Shown here in pieces: positions 24,851 through 33,490 of a DNA stretch of 64,000 nt. The stretch spans positions 1-64,000 of the forward strand of contig CAYTPI010000005.1 in assembly GCA_964439625.1 (NCBI GenBank), read 5' to 3'. The notes under the pieces are model-generated. The model searched no databases, had not been told where the DNA came from, and worked only from the letters and a program-made list of their open reading frames with translations. The DNA comes from CAYTPI01 sp964439625 (GTDB lineage: Bacteria; Chloroflexota; Anaerolineae; Aggregatilineales; UBA3940). Both the position numbers and the translations under genes were made by a program. Positions within the stretch are counted from its first letter, which is position 1. Each line of letters begins with the position of its first letter.

Positions 24851-25264
24851 ATGGATGTCAAAGCAAAAGCGCGCTACTTGCCAATATCACCCGTGAAGCT
24901 GCGGCTCGTGATCGATCAGGTGAGGGGGATGAACGCGCTCAGTGCGACCTATCAACTTGATATGATGCCGCAGAAAGGTGCGCGCTACGTCTATAAGCTG
25001 ATCAAAAGCGCGCTGGCAAACGCAGAAAACAACTTTGAGCTCGACCCAGACAATCTCTACATTTCGCACATTGCTGCAAATGAAGGGCCACGCCGAAATT
25101 GGCGTCGCTTTGGTGCTCGTGGTCGATATAAGCCGATAATCAAGCGGACTTCTCACTTGGTGCTTGTACTCAGTGAGCCTGACTATTTCGAAATCGATGA
25201 ATTGTCCGAGAGTACAGGCAGTGAGGTCATCACCGAGCCCGTTGTTGAAGAGGATGAGGAGTAA
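24851..25264 (+). CDS. rplV: 50S ribosomal protein L22
   Basis: 137 residues, longer than the usual 110-115 because of a C-terminal acidic extension (ESTGSEVITEPVVEEDEE). L22 spans the large subunit and its hairpin lines the exit tunnel (GPRRNWRRFGARGRYKPIIKRTSH). The N-terminal ARYLPISPVKLRLVIDQVRG is typical. It starts 3 nt after rpsS. Confidence 0.96.
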   Translation: MDVKAKARYLPISPVKLRLVIDQVRGMNALSATYQLDMMPQKGARYVYKLIKSALANAENNFELDPDNLYISHIAANEGPRRNWRRFGARGRYKPIIKRTSHLVLVLSEPDYFEIDELSESTGSEVITEPVVEEDEE

Positions 25265-25269
25265 AACCG

Positions 25270-25935
25270 ATGGGACGTAAAGTACATCCAACTGGGTTCC
25301 GCCTTGGTTATATCAAAGATTGGGACGCACGTTGGTACGCAACCGGAAAACAGTACGGCGAACTTCTGCAAGAAGACCGCATGATCCGGGAATACATTGA
25401 AGCCAACCATTCAAATGCTGGTATTTCAAGAATTGAAATAGATCGCTTCCCAAGCCAAGTGCAGATAACGCTGGAGACAGCACGACCAGGCATCATTATT
25501 GGTCGTAAAGGGGCAACGGTGCGTGAGCTTCGGCAGCTTCTCGAAGATAAGACTGGTAAAAAGGTCAAGATTGAGGTTGAAGAAGTTGAAAATGCCGATA
25601 TTGTGGCGAAACTGGTCGCTGAAAATATTGCTGGGCAGCTAGAGCGTCGAATCTCGCATAGTCGTGCAATGAAGCGCGCTATCAGCCAAGCCATGCGCCA
25701 GGGTGCAAAAGGCATCCGGATCACTGCATCGGGACGTTTAGGTGGTTCTGAAATGTCTCGCCGGGAAGTCTTGAATGATGGTCAGGTGCCGCTGTCGACT
25801 CTGCGTGCCGACATAGACTATGGAACCGCTGAAGCACTCACCACCTATGGTCGCATCGGTATCAAGGTGTGGATTTACAAGGGCGAAGTGCTTGGCGACG
25901 ATGAATTGCAATCAGAAGGTGTCTACGTAAGTTAG
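25270..25935 (+). CDS. rpsC: 30S ribosomal protein S3
   Basis: 221 residues. S3 helps form the mRNA entry channel. It starts MGRKVHPTGFRLGYIKDWDARWYA, contains the KH-domain GRKGATVRELRQLLE (GxxG loop) near residue 78, and the C-terminal SGRLGGSEMSRRE. GGAG lies within the end of rplV just before it. Confidence 0.97.
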   Translation: MGRKVHPTGFRLGYIKDWDARWYATGKQYGELLQEDRMIREYIEANHSNAGISRIEIDRFPSQVQITLETARPGIIIGRKGATVRELRQLLEDKTGKKVKIEVEEVENADIVAKLVAENIAGQLERRISHSRAMKRAISQAMRQGAKGIRITASGRLGGSEMSRREVLNDGQVPLSTLRADIDYGTAEALTTYGRIGIKVWIYKGEVLGDDELQSEGVYVS

Positions 25936-25971
25936 CGTCGATCACTTTCGTGACGAGTGGAGTAATTAATC

Positions 25972-26406
25972 ATGTTAATGCCGAAGAGAGTGAAATATCG
26001 GAAGCAATTCCGAGGCCGGATGAAGGGCCGTGCGGATCGCGGGAACAAAATCGACTTCGGTGATATTGGATTGCAGGCCCTTGAACCGGCCTGGATTACC
26101 AGCCGACAAATCGAAGCCGTTCGTCGTACGATCACCCGTTATTTGAAGCGTCGTGGCAAGGTGTATATTCGCATCTTTCCAGATAAACCCGTGACTGCTA
26201 AGCCTGCCGAAACCCGCATGGGTAAAGGTAAGGGTTCTGTTGAGAAGTGGGTCGCTGTTGTAAGGCCAGGGCGCATCATGTTTGAAGTCGCAGGTGTTGA
26301 GACTGAAATTGCACGCGAAGCGTTACGCCGTGCCAGCTACAAGCTGCCAATTAAGAGCCGCATCGTGATGCGCGTTGACCAGATTACCGGGTTGGAAGTG
26401 GAGTAA
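25972..26406 (+). CDS. rplP: 50S ribosomal protein L16
   Basis: 144 residues. L16 contacts the A-site tRNA elbow. The start MLMPKRVKYRKQFRGRMKG and the loop ETRMGKGKGSVEKWVAVVRPGRIMFE are conserved; the Arg in the KGKG-flanked loop region is present. It lies between rpsC and rpmC in the standard order. Confidence 0.97.
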   Translation: MLMPKRVKYRKQFRGRMKGRADRGNKIDFGDIGLQALEPAWITSRQIEAVRRTITRYLKRRGKVYIRIFPDKPVTAKPAETRMGKGKGSVEKWVAVVRPGRIMFEVAGVETEIAREALRRASYKLPIKSRIVMRVDQITGLEVE

Positions 26407-26411
26407 ACGAG

Positions 26412-26630
26412 ATGCCAATTACAAAAGCGACCGAATTGCGTGAACTATCGAATGATGAACTCTATGAGCGTCTCGATGATGCCAAAGAAGAATTGTTCAA
26501 CCTGCGTTTTCGGCAGAAAGTTGGTCAGTTGGAAGATACCAGCCGCCCAACTGTAGTCAAGCGTGAAGTGGCACGCATCTACACTATTCTGCGAGAAAGA
26601 GAGTTAGAGGTAGTTGAAGATGCCGAATAA
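26412..26630 (+). CDS. rpmC: 50S ribosomal protein L29
   Basis: 72 residues. L29 is a two-helix protein near the tunnel exit. The pattern ELRELSNDELYERLDDAKEELFNLRFRQKVGQLEDTSR with KREVARIYTILRERE is typical. Its last codons overlap the rpsQ start by 11 nt. Confidence 0.96.
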   Translation: MPITKATELRELSNDELYERLDDAKEELFNLRFRQKVGQLEDTSRPTVVKREVARIYTILRERELEVVEDAE

Positions 26631-27000
26631 TAGACGCCGACTGACTGGTACAGTGGTCAGCAATAAGATGCAGAAGACGGCAGTGGTACAGGTTGAAAAA
26701 ACGTACCGCCATCCATTGTATGGGAAAGTACTTAGTGAAGCCAAGCGTTATATGGCGCATGACGAGCAAAATGAGGCTGAACTTGGTGATACTGTTGTCA
26801 TCGTTGAGTCCCGTCCGCTTTCTCGTCACAAGCGCTGGGTAATTCAAGAAATTGTCCGTCAGGACATCAGCGCCCAGCAAGCTGAAGTTGACGAACTCGA
26901 AGGAGTCTCGGCTGAACAAGTCACTGACGAAGTCGGTGATGGGGTTGAAGCTGAAGAGGCTGACGAAGTCGAAGTAGTTCACGATGAGGAGGTATCCTGA
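26620..27000 (+). CDS. rpsQ: 30S ribosomal protein S17 with acidic C-terminal extension
   Basis: 126 residues, against about 85 in most bacteria. The core is normal (RRRLTGTVVSNKMQKTAVVQVE, then HPLYGKVLSEAKRYMAHDE and SRPLSRHKRWVIQEIV). From about residue 85 on there is an extra tail of some 40 residues that is strongly acidic (many Glu/Asp/Val). The ATG at 26620 has AGAGG 9 nt upstream; an in-frame TTG two codons earlier is too close to that box. The stop overlaps the rplN ATG. The tail's role is unknown. Confidence 0.95.
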   Translation: MPNNRRRLTGTVVSNKMQKTAVVQVEKTYRHPLYGKVLSEAKRYMAHDEQNEAELGDTVVIVESRPLSRHKRWVIQEIVRQDISAQQAEVDELEGVSAEQVTDEVGDGVEAEEADEVEVVHDEEVS

Positions 27001-27371
27001 TGATCCAACAGGAAAGCCGACTGAAAGTTGCTGATAACAGCGGCGCACGTGAATTGTTGACGATTCGAGTCCTGGGTGGCTCTCGCCAGTTCTATGCTGG
27101 TATTGGCGATGTTATTGTCGCCTCAGTCAAGAGCGCCCAGCCGAATGGTAATGTGAAGAAGGGCGAAGTTGTCCGAGCTGTTGTTGTTCGTACAGCAAAA
27201 GAGTTCCGTCGTGCGGATGGTTCATACATCCGCTTCGATGAGAATGCAGCGGTCGTGCTGGATGGAGAGTCGCAAAATCCAAAAGGTACGCGTATCTTTG
27301 GCCCAGTCGCACGCGAACTACGCGAGCAGGGCTTCATGAAGATTATCTCGCTGGCCCCAGAAGTCTTGTAA
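27000..27371 (+). CDS. rplN: 50S ribosomal protein L14
   Basis: 123 residues. L14 lies at the subunit interface and binds silencing factor RsfS. The start MIQQESRLKVADNSGARELL and the end GTRIFGPVARELREQGFMKIISLAPEVL match the family. Coupled to rpsQ by a TGATG overlap. Confidence 0.98.
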   Translation: MIQQESRLKVADNSGARELLTIRVLGGSRQFYAGIGDVIVASVKSAQPNGNVKKGEVVRAVVVRTAKEFRRADGSYIRFDENAAVVLDGESQNPKGTRIFGPVARELREQGFMKIISLAPEVL

Positions 27372-27382
27372 AGGTAATAACT

Positions 27383-27739
27383 ATGGCAGAAAAACAATAT
27401 CCAAAGCCTCATCAGCGCAAAATGAGAGTGCGTCCTGAGGACTTGATAGAAATTATTGCAGGTAATGATAAAGGACTGCGTGGGCGTGTTTTAGATATTG
27501 ACCTCAAGCGGGGTCGAGTCACTGTAGAAGGATTGAACCTGGCTAAGAAGCATCAGGGTCAAACGCAACGCAGTGGTCAGGCCGTTCAGGCGGGCATCAT
27601 AGAATTTGAGGCACCTGTGGATGTCTCGAATGTGATGGTTGTTTGTCCAAACTGTGATGAACCCAGCCGAATGGGCATTCGTCGTGAGGATAAGCTTCGG
27701 ATCCGCGTCTGTAAGAAATGCGGGGAGGATGTGGACTAA
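27383..27739 (+). CDS. rplX: 50S ribosomal protein L24
   Basis: 118 residues. L24 is an early assembly protein near the tunnel exit. It has the KOW motif (DLIEIIAGNDKGLRGRVLDID) and a C-terminal zinc-finger-like CPNCDEPSRMG then VCKKCG. The stop overlaps the rplE start (TAATG). Confidence 0.96.
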   Translation: MAEKQYPKPHQRKMRVRPEDLIEIIAGNDKGLRGRVLDIDLKRGRVTVEGLNLAKKHQGQTQRSGQAVQAGIIEFEAPVDVSNVMVVCPNCDEPSRMGIRREDKLRIRVCKKCGEDVD

Positions 27740-28311
27740 TGCATTCGCTACAAGCACACTACAACAATACAGTTCGCCAGGCTCTCATGGAGCGCTTCGG
27801 GTATGAAAACATCATGCGCGTTCCAGCCGTGAGCAAAATAGTTATCAATGTCGGCCTCGGTGAGGCGATTGATAACCCGAAAGCCATTGATGCGACTGTC
27901 GAAACAATCAAACTGATCACAGGGCAAAAGCCAGTCGTAACCAAAGCTCGTCAAAGCATCGCTACTTTTAAGCTGCGTGAAGGACGTGCCATTGGGGTCA
28001 AGGTGACACTTCGCCAGTATAAGATGTGGTCATTTATGGATCGCTTAGTAAACGTCGCGCTGCCACGCACGCGGGACTTCCGTGGGATTACGCCAAACGC
28101 GTTTGATGGTCGTGGCAACTACACGCTTGGCCTGCGCGAACAGCTGATCTTCCCGGAAATTGAGTTTGATAAAATTGATAAGGTCCGTGGTATGGAAGTT
28201 ACTATCGTTACCACAGCCGAAAATGATGAAGAAGGTCGCGAACTGCTGCGTTTAATGGGGATGCCCTTCCAAGATTTGGAAGTGTTTACTCCAGAATACG
28301 CACGTATGTAG
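27739..28311 (+). CDS. rplE: 50S ribosomal protein L5
   Basis: 190 residues. L5 binds 5S rRNA and the P-site tRNA. The segments RVPAVSKIVINVGLGEA, TGQKPVVTKARQSIATFKLREG and GNYTLGLREQLIFPEI are conserved. The ATG at 27739 has GGGGAGGA upstream; the frame extending to 27718 is not used. Confidence 0.97.
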   Translation: MHSLQAHYNNTVRQALMERFGYENIMRVPAVSKIVINVGLGEAIDNPKAIDATVETIKLITGQKPVVTKARQSIATFKLREGRAIGVKVTLRQYKMWSFMDRLVNVALPRTRDFRGITPNAFDGRGNYTLGLREQLIFPEIEFDKIDKVRGMEVTIVTTAENDEEGRELLRLMGMPFQDLEVFTPEYARM

Positions 28312-28324
28312 AGGTTGGGAGACT

Positions 28325-28507
28325 ATGGCAAAGAAATCAAGCATTAATCGCGAAAAAAATCGCAAGTACGCCGTCCGAGTCGTCAACCGCTGCAAGCGCT
28401 GCGGACGCTCTCGTGGCTATATGCGTAAGTTCCAATTATGCCGCATTTGCTTCCGTGAACTGGCTAACAAAGGCCAAATTCCCGGTGTGCAAAAGGCCAG
28501 TTGGTAA
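28325..28507 (+). CDS. rpsZ: 30S ribosomal protein S14, zinc type
   Basis: 60 residues. This is the short, zinc-binding S14 with two CxxC motifs (NRCKRCGRSRGYM and LCRICFRELANKG), ending in the family's VQKASW. It occupies the standard place between rplE and rpsH. The zinc-free long form is not in the window. Confidence 0.96.
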   Translation: MAKKSSINREKNRKYAVRVVNRCKRCGRSRGYMRKFQLCRICFRELANKGQIPGVQKASW

Positions 28508-28525
28508 TCCGTAGGGAGAATATAT

Positions 28526-28933
28526 ATGTACGTAAATGACCCAATAGCGGATATGTTAACTCGTATTCGCAATCAACTTATGATCGGGCGTACTGAGGCC
28601 ATGATCCCCGCAAGCAAACTCAAAGTTGAGATTGCGCGTGTCTTAAAAGAAGAGGGTTACATCGTTGACTACGAAATCGTTGAGGATACCCCCTTTAACT
28701 GGATCAAGATTGAACTCAAGTACATCGGTGAACGCCGCCAGCGGCGTCCAGTGATCGATAATTTGGAACGCATCAGCAAGCCTGGACGTCGCATTTATAC
28801 CCAAACGAAAGACATTCCTTGGGTACTTAGCGGCATGGGCATCGCTATAATGAGCACGTCGAAAGGCGTGATGACGGGGCAGACTGCCCGCCGCCTGCGC
28901 GTCGGCGGCGAAGTGCTCTGCTACGTCTACTAA
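28526..28933 (+). CDS. rpsH: 30S ribosomal protein S8
   Basis: 135 residues. S8 binds the central domain of 16S rRNA and, in E. coli, represses the spc operon. The start YVNDPIADMLTRIRNQ and the end MGIAIMSTSKGVMTGQTARR then VGGEVLCYVY are typical. Confidence 0.97.
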   Translation: MYVNDPIADMLTRIRNQLMIGRTEAMIPASKLKVEIARVLKEEGYIVDYEIVEDTPFNWIKIELKYIGERRQRRPVIDNLERISKPGRRIYTQTKDIPWVLSGMGIAIMSTSKGVMTGQTARRLRVGGEVLCYVY

Positions 28934-28944
28934 GGAGAGATATC

Positions 28945-29493
28945 ATGTCTCGTATTGGAAACAAGCCGATTGCAGTCCCATCTGGGGTTGAGTTCAAGAC
29001 CGAAGGCACCTTAGTGACTATCAAAGGTCCAAAGGGTGAACTAAAGCAGCGCTTCGATCCAAACATGACCATTAAGCAAGAAAACGGTGAGATTATCATC
29101 GAGCGCCCCAGTGATCAGCGTCACTACCGGTCGATGCATGGCCTTACCCGGTCATTGCTTAACAATATGGTAATTGGTGTCAGTGATGGATACGAAATCC
29201 GTCTGGTAATCGAAGGTACTGGCTACCGGGCAGAAATGTCTGGTAAGGAACTCAAACTGTCGTTGGGCTTTTCACATGATGTCGTTGTTGTGCCTCCGCC
29301 TAATATCACTTTTGAGGTAGAAGGCAAGGCTAGTAACATTATCGTCATCAAGTCAATTGATAAGCAAATGGTTGGTCAGGTAGCTGCTGATATTCGCAAA
29401 CTGCGCCCGCCGGAGCCCTACAAGGGCAAGGGCGTTCGCTATGAAAACGAACAAATCCGTCGTAAGGCTGGTAAAGCCGGTAAGGTCGGTTAG
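28945..29493 (+). CDS. rplF: 50S ribosomal protein L6
   Basis: 182 residues. L6 sits near the factor-binding site. It shows the two-fold L6 repeat, with MSRIGNKPIAVPSGVEF at the start and the conserved RKLRPPEPYKGKGVRYENE near the end. GGAGAG precedes the ATG. Confidence 0.97.
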   Translation: MSRIGNKPIAVPSGVEFKTEGTLVTIKGPKGELKQRFDPNMTIKQENGEIIIERPSDQRHYRSMHGLTRSLLNNMVIGVSDGYEIRLVIEGTGYRAEMSGKELKLSLGFSHDVVVVPPPNITFEVEGKASNIIVIKSIDKQMVGQVAADIRKLRPPEPYKGKGVRYENEQIRRKAGKAGKVG

Positions 29494-29550
29494 TAAATAC
29501 CTTCCAGATGCTAGCCGATAAAATGTCTAGAAAAAACACAGGAGTGAGCG

Positions 29551-29913
29551 ATGAGCGTGAAATCACAAAGAGCACGCCGCAAACGCCACCTGCGCATCCG
29601 TCGGCGCCTTTCTGGTGCTCCAGAGCGCCCACGGTTGAATGTATTCCGCAGCCATAAGCATATCTATGCACAGGTTATTGATGATGTTGCTGGTCACACA
29701 TTGGCCTCAGCATCCACGGTTGACCTGGAATTGCAGGGTAAAGCGGTTGGGAAATCAAAGACCGAGCAGTCAGAACTGGTCGGCAAGCTGGTGGCCGAGC
29801 GTGCGTTAGATGCTGGAATCAAAGAAGTGGTCTTCGACCGCGGTGGATACGTGTACCATGGGCGCATCAAAGCTCTGGCCGACGCCGCCCGTGAAGCCGG
29901 ACTAAAATTTTAG
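29551..29913 (+). CDS. rplR: 50S ribosomal protein L18
   Basis: 120 residues. L18 binds 5S rRNA together with L5. The segments RRRLSGAPERPRLNVFRSHKHIYAQVIDD and the C-terminal VVFDRGGYVYHGRIKALADAAREAGL are typical. AGGAGTG lies before the start, 57 nt after rplF. Confidence 0.96.
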   Translation: MSVKSQRARRKRHLRIRRRLSGAPERPRLNVFRSHKHIYAQVIDDVAGHTLASASTVDLELQGKAVGKSKTEQSELVGKLVAERALDAGIKEVVFDRGGYVYHGRIKALADAAREAGLKF

Positions 29914-29923
29914 GAGATAAACC

Positions 29924-30469
29924 ATGGGAAGAAGACGGCGTGAGCCGCGTGTAAAGGAAGACCGCGAGGAACTCGACGAAAGAGTTCTTGATATTGCCCG
30001 TGTTGCTAAGGTAATTAAGGGTGGTCGTCGCTTTGCCTTCCGGACTGTCGTTGTCGTTGGTGACAACAATGGACGGGTTGGCGTTGGTTCTGGTAAAGCG
30101 CGTTCTGTGCCAGATGCTATTCGCAAAGGCGTTGATGATGCTCGTAAGCGGATGATCAATGTGTCACTGGTTGGGACGACGATCCCACATCCGATTGAGA
30201 CACGTCTTGGTGGTGCAGAGGTCATGCTGCGTCCCGCGGCACCTGGTACGGGTGTTATCGCTGGTGGTGCAGTGCGTGCCGTGTTGGAAGCTGCCGGCAT
30301 CAATGATATCTTGACTAAGTCAAAGGGTAGTTCCAATGTGTTGAATGTTGCCAATGCAACCCTTCAGGCATTGGCTGCTCAAAAGGATATCAACGAAGTT
30401 GCCAAGGCTCGCGGTAAAGACCCCTCTGAGGTTGCGCCATTCTGGCTGCGTAGTAAGCAGGAGAAGTAG
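29924..30469 (+). CDS. rpsE: 30S ribosomal protein S5
   Basis: 181 residues. S5 takes part in decoding accuracy and mRNA unwinding. The double-stranded RNA binding part is KVIKGGRRFAFRTVVVVGDNNGRVGVGSGKA; RPAAPGTGVIAGGAVRAVLEAAGI is the conserved C-terminal half. The start MGRRRREPRVKED is Arg-rich. Confidence 0.97.
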   Translation: MGRRRREPRVKEDREELDERVLDIARVAKVIKGGRRFAFRTVVVVGDNNGRVGVGSGKARSVPDAIRKGVDDARKRMINVSLVGTTIPHPIETRLGGAEVMLRPAAPGTGVIAGGAVRAVLEAAGINDILTKSKGSSNVLNVANATLQALAAQKDINEVAKARGKDPSEVAPFWLRSKQEK

Positions 30470-30471
30470 CA

Positions 30472-30672
30472 ATGGCGAAGGCGAAAGAAAAAATGGTCAA
30501 AGTGACATTGGTGAAAAGCCCGATTGGTTACAGTAAAGATCAAAAGGCAACTGTCAAGTCACTCGGATTACATAAAATGTATCAGTCCCGTGAGCATAAA
30601 GACACGCCAATGGTGCGCGGCATGATCAATAAAGTCAGCCATATGCTCGAGGTAGAGGAAGTTAACGAATAA
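30472..30672 (+). CDS. rpmD: 50S ribosomal protein L30
   Basis: 66 residues. The family pattern VKVTLVKSPIGYSKDQKATVKSLGLHKM then DTPMVRGMINKVSHML is clear. It starts 2 nt after rpsE, and its stop overlaps the rplO start (TAATG), so the three are coupled. Confidence 0.95.
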   Translation: MAKAKEKMVKVTLVKSPIGYSKDQKATVKSLGLHKMYQSREHKDTPMVRGMINKVSHMLEVEEVNE

Positions 30673-31205
30673 TGAAACTACACGATCTGCGTCCCGATGA
30701 GGGTGCAACCAAAAAGCGCAAGCGAGTAGGTCGCGGCGATGGATCAGGCCGGGGCAAAACAGCTGGTCGCGGAACAAAGGGACAGGGTGCTCGCAGCGGT
30801 GGCGGCAAAGGCCCCTACTTTGAGGGTGGTCAATTGCCACTTGTCCGTCGCTTGCCATTTAAGCGCGGTTTTACACCACCGGCTCGTATTGCCTATCAGG
30901 AAGTCAACGTTGATAGTTTAGAAGCTGTTTTTGCTGCTGGTGAAGATGTCACCCGTGAGAAGCTTGCGGCTGCTAACCTAATCAACAAGGCCGATGGCCC
31001 AGTGGTTATTCTTGGGCGGGGCGAGCTGACAAAGAAGCTCACCGTTGAAGCGCACCGAGTCACCAAGGGCGCTCGTGAAAAGATTGAAAAGGCAGGCGGC
31101 TCCATCAACATGCTTGACCTCGCCGTGACTGGGGTTCGAGCGACAATCAAGCCGCTGCGTGAAGAGCAGATGGAAAAACTGCGGGACGCTCCCGACGAAT
31201 CTTAG
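30672..31205 (+). CDS. rplO: 50S ribosomal protein L15
   Basis: 177 residues. L15 is a late-assembly protein with a long Gly-rich N-terminal extension, seen here (KRVGRGDGSGRGKTAGRGTKGQ then ARSGGGKGPYFEGGQLPLVRRLPKRGF-like text). The C-terminus is some 25 residues longer than E. coli L15. A weak 6-bp hairpin (31237-31258) followed by a few T lies after it and may reduce readthrough into secY. Confidence 0.95.
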   Translation: MKLHDLRPDEGATKKRKRVGRGDGSGRGKTAGRGTKGQGARSGGGKGPYFEGGQLPLVRRLPFKRGFTPPARIAYQEVNVDSLEAVFAAGEDVTREKLAAANLINKADGPVVILGRGELTKKLTVEAHRVTKGAREKIEKAGGSINMLDLAVTGVRATIKPLREEQMEKLRDAPDES

Positions 31206-31355
31206 CTGCACAATTCCCGAATTGGTAACCTTACAGAGGGCGGGGGTAGTCTCGCCCTTTGGGTTCCTTAATTTCTGACCCTAGCCGGTCAGATGCTGCG
31301 CTGTCAACGTTCGGATTTGTAGAAGAGGCAGCGTGTTTTCAGGAGAAGAGATTTC

Positions 31356-32741
31356 ATGACAACCGTACTTTCTGGCTTGCAAGAAGCCTTTCGTCTTCAA
31401 GACCTGCGGCGGCGCTTGCTGATTACAATTGGTATTTTGCTGTTGTATCGTATTGCAGCTAACATTCCAGTTCCAGGTGTAGACCGGGCTGTACTGGAGA
31501 ATGTGCTCAACCCGGATCTCAGTGCAACCGGGCAGTTTGTTGGCGTGCTTGACCTACTCTCAGGTGGTGCCGTATCGAACTTCTCTGTGATGGCGATGGG
31601 AGTTTACCCGTACATCACAGCCAGCATCATCATACAGATTTTGACGCCAGTGGTACCTGCACTTGAGGAAATTGCCCGTGAGGGCCAATCCGGTCGTGAT
31701 CGCATCAACCGCTATACAACGTATGCATCTATTCCATTAGCGTTTGTTCAAGCTGTCGGGCAGATTAATATTTTCCGTGATCCAACGACCGGAAGCACGA
31801 TCATTCCTGGGTTTGGGTTTGGGCCGCAGGCAGACATCTTGCTGACTATTACTGTGCTATTCGTCATGACGGCTGGCTCGTTATTCGCCATTTGGCTTGG
31901 TGAACTGATTACTGAAGATGGAATCGGCAACGGCTTATCGTTGATTATTTTTGCAGGTATTGTGTCGCAGGTACCGTTCAGCATTGGTCAGTTATTTTCA
32001 GCGGAGGCAACGATTGCCGCTCGCAACCTGTCAATTTTTGTCCTTCTGACGATTATCACGCTGTTTGTTATTGTAGTCGTCCAAGAAGGGCAGCGTCGCA
32101 TTCCGGTCCGGTATGGTAAGCGCGTCCGGGGTACTAAAATGTACGGTGGAGGCAGCACGTATCTGCCCTTGAAGGTCAACACCGCTGGCATGATCCCATT
32201 GATTTTCGCCCAAGCCGTCCTGACCTTTCCTGCAGTCATCGCGCAGTTATTCGTCCTTAGTGAGGTGCCGTTTATCGCCAACAGTGCCCAAAGCATTAGT
32301 AATATCTTTGGTGCCCAAGGCGGCTTTCTGATCAGTGGACAAGCGATTTACTGGGGTATTTACTTCTTAATGGTGGTTGGCTTTACCTACCTGTATACGT
32401 CCATCATGATCAAGAATCAGAACCTTGCCGACAGTTTGCAGCGTCAAGGGGGCTTCATCCCAGGGATTCGGCCTGGTAAGCGCACTGAAGAATTTATCAA
32501 TCGTGTGGTCAACCGCATTACACTGGTCGGGGCGTTGTTCTTAGGCACCGTTGCTATTTTGCCTGGTATCGTCTCGATTATTATGGATGTCATCCAGCCT
32601 GGTTCTGGTACAGACTTGCGGACTGCGCTGTTCGTCGTCAGTGGTGGTGGGTTGATCATTATTGTCGGTGTCGTCATCGACACGCTGCGCCAGATTGAGG
32701 GGCAGCTCATCATGCGGGGCCGAGATACATTTATTCGTTAG
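31356..32741 (+). CDS. secY: Protein translocase subunit SecY
   Basis: 461 residues with about ten membrane helices. SecY is the channel of the Sec translocon that exports unfolded proteins, including the many lipoproteins of this window. The plug and first helices lie in IPVPGVDRAVLENVL and LLSGGAVSNFSVMAMGVYPYITASIIIQ; the cytosolic loops RRIPVRYGKRVRGTKMYGG and the C-terminal RQIEGQLIMRGRD are conserved. It follows rplO by 150 nt. Confidence 0.97.
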   Translation: MTTVLSGLQEAFRLQDLRRRLLITIGILLLYRIAANIPVPGVDRAVLENVLNPDLSATGQFVGVLDLLSGGAVSNFSVMAMGVYPYITASIIIQILTPVVPALEEIAREGQSGRDRINRYTTYASIPLAFVQAVGQINIFRDPTTGSTIIPGFGFGPQADILLTITVLFVMTAGSLFAIWLGELITEDGIGNGLSLIIFAGIVSQVPFSIGQLFSAEATIAARNLSIFVLLTIITLFVIVVVQEGQRRIPVRYGKRVRGTKMYGGGSTYLPLKVNTAGMIPLIFAQAVLTFPAVIAQLFVLSEVPFIANSAQSISNIFGAQGGFLISGQAIYWGIYFLMVVGFTYLYTSIMIKNQNLADSLQRQGGFIPGIRPGKRTEEFINRVVNRITLVGALFLGTVAILPGIVSIIMDVIQPGSGTDLRTALFVVSGGGLIIIVGVVIDTLRQIEGQLIMRGRDTFIR

Positions 32742-32794
32742 TTTAGTGGGCGGGCCGCACTGAAAGCGGTCTACCGTTGGGATAATATTTAGCT

Positions 32795-33412
32795 ATGTCA
32801 AGAACCTACATCATTCTGCTAGGGCCCCCTGGGGCAGGTAAAGGCACGCAGGCACAGAAGTTGCAAGAACAGTTGGGCATCCCGCAGGTTTCAACTGGTG
32901 ATCTCTTCCGTGCAATGAAAACTGAGACGACGCCGTTAGCCCTCCGTGTTCAAGAGATCATGCAATCAGGTGCATTAGTACCCGATGACGTCACGAATCA
33001 AATGGTGCGTGAGCGGCTTGCAAAGCCTGATTGTGCCAAAGGGGCTATTTTGGATGGATACCCACGAACCACGGTTCAGGCAGATGTACTAGCAGAGATG
33101 TTGAAAGAAGACTATGGTGAAGAGGTATCGGTCGCTGTGCTGGTGGATGTGCCAAAGCCTGTAGCGGTTGATCGCATCAAGCATCGCTGTGAGATAGCGT
33201 TGACAGAAGGCAAGAGTGTTCGTCCAGATGACCTGAACCCGGTTACCATTGGTCGCCGGTATGAAGAGTATATGCAAAAGACCAGCCCGCTGGTGAATTA
33301 CTATGATGAGCGTGATAAGTTACAGCGCGTCGATGGGCAACTCGGCATTGATGCAGTCAATGATGCTGTTCTAAAGGTACTTGGCAGCACCACAGATATT
33401 GAAGCGCAGTAA
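32795..33412 (+). CDS. adk: Adenylate kinase
   Basis: 205 residues. It interconverts ATP, AMP and ADP. The P-loop is LGPPGAGKGTQAQ; STGDLFRAM and DGYPRTTVQAD are the AMP-binding segments. The LID region (RCEIALTEGKSVRPDDLNPVTIGRR) has no four-Cys zinc site. It sits between secY and map, the usual arrangement. Confidence 0.96.
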   Translation: MSRTYIILLGPPGAGKGTQAQKLQEQLGIPQVSTGDLFRAMKTETTPLALRVQEIMQSGALVPDDVTNQMVRERLAKPDCAKGAILDGYPRTTVQADVLAEMLKEDYGEEVSVAVLVDVPKPVAVDRIKHRCEIALTEGKSVRPDDLNPVTIGRRYEEYMQKTSPLVNYYDERDKLQRVDGQLGIDAVNDAVLKVLGSTTDIEAQ

Positions 33413-33490
33413 TAGAATCAAATAAGTCTATGTGGCATGAGCCGAAAGGTTCTGCTGCTTGATGAGTCAATATAGTGTGAGGATCAAAGT

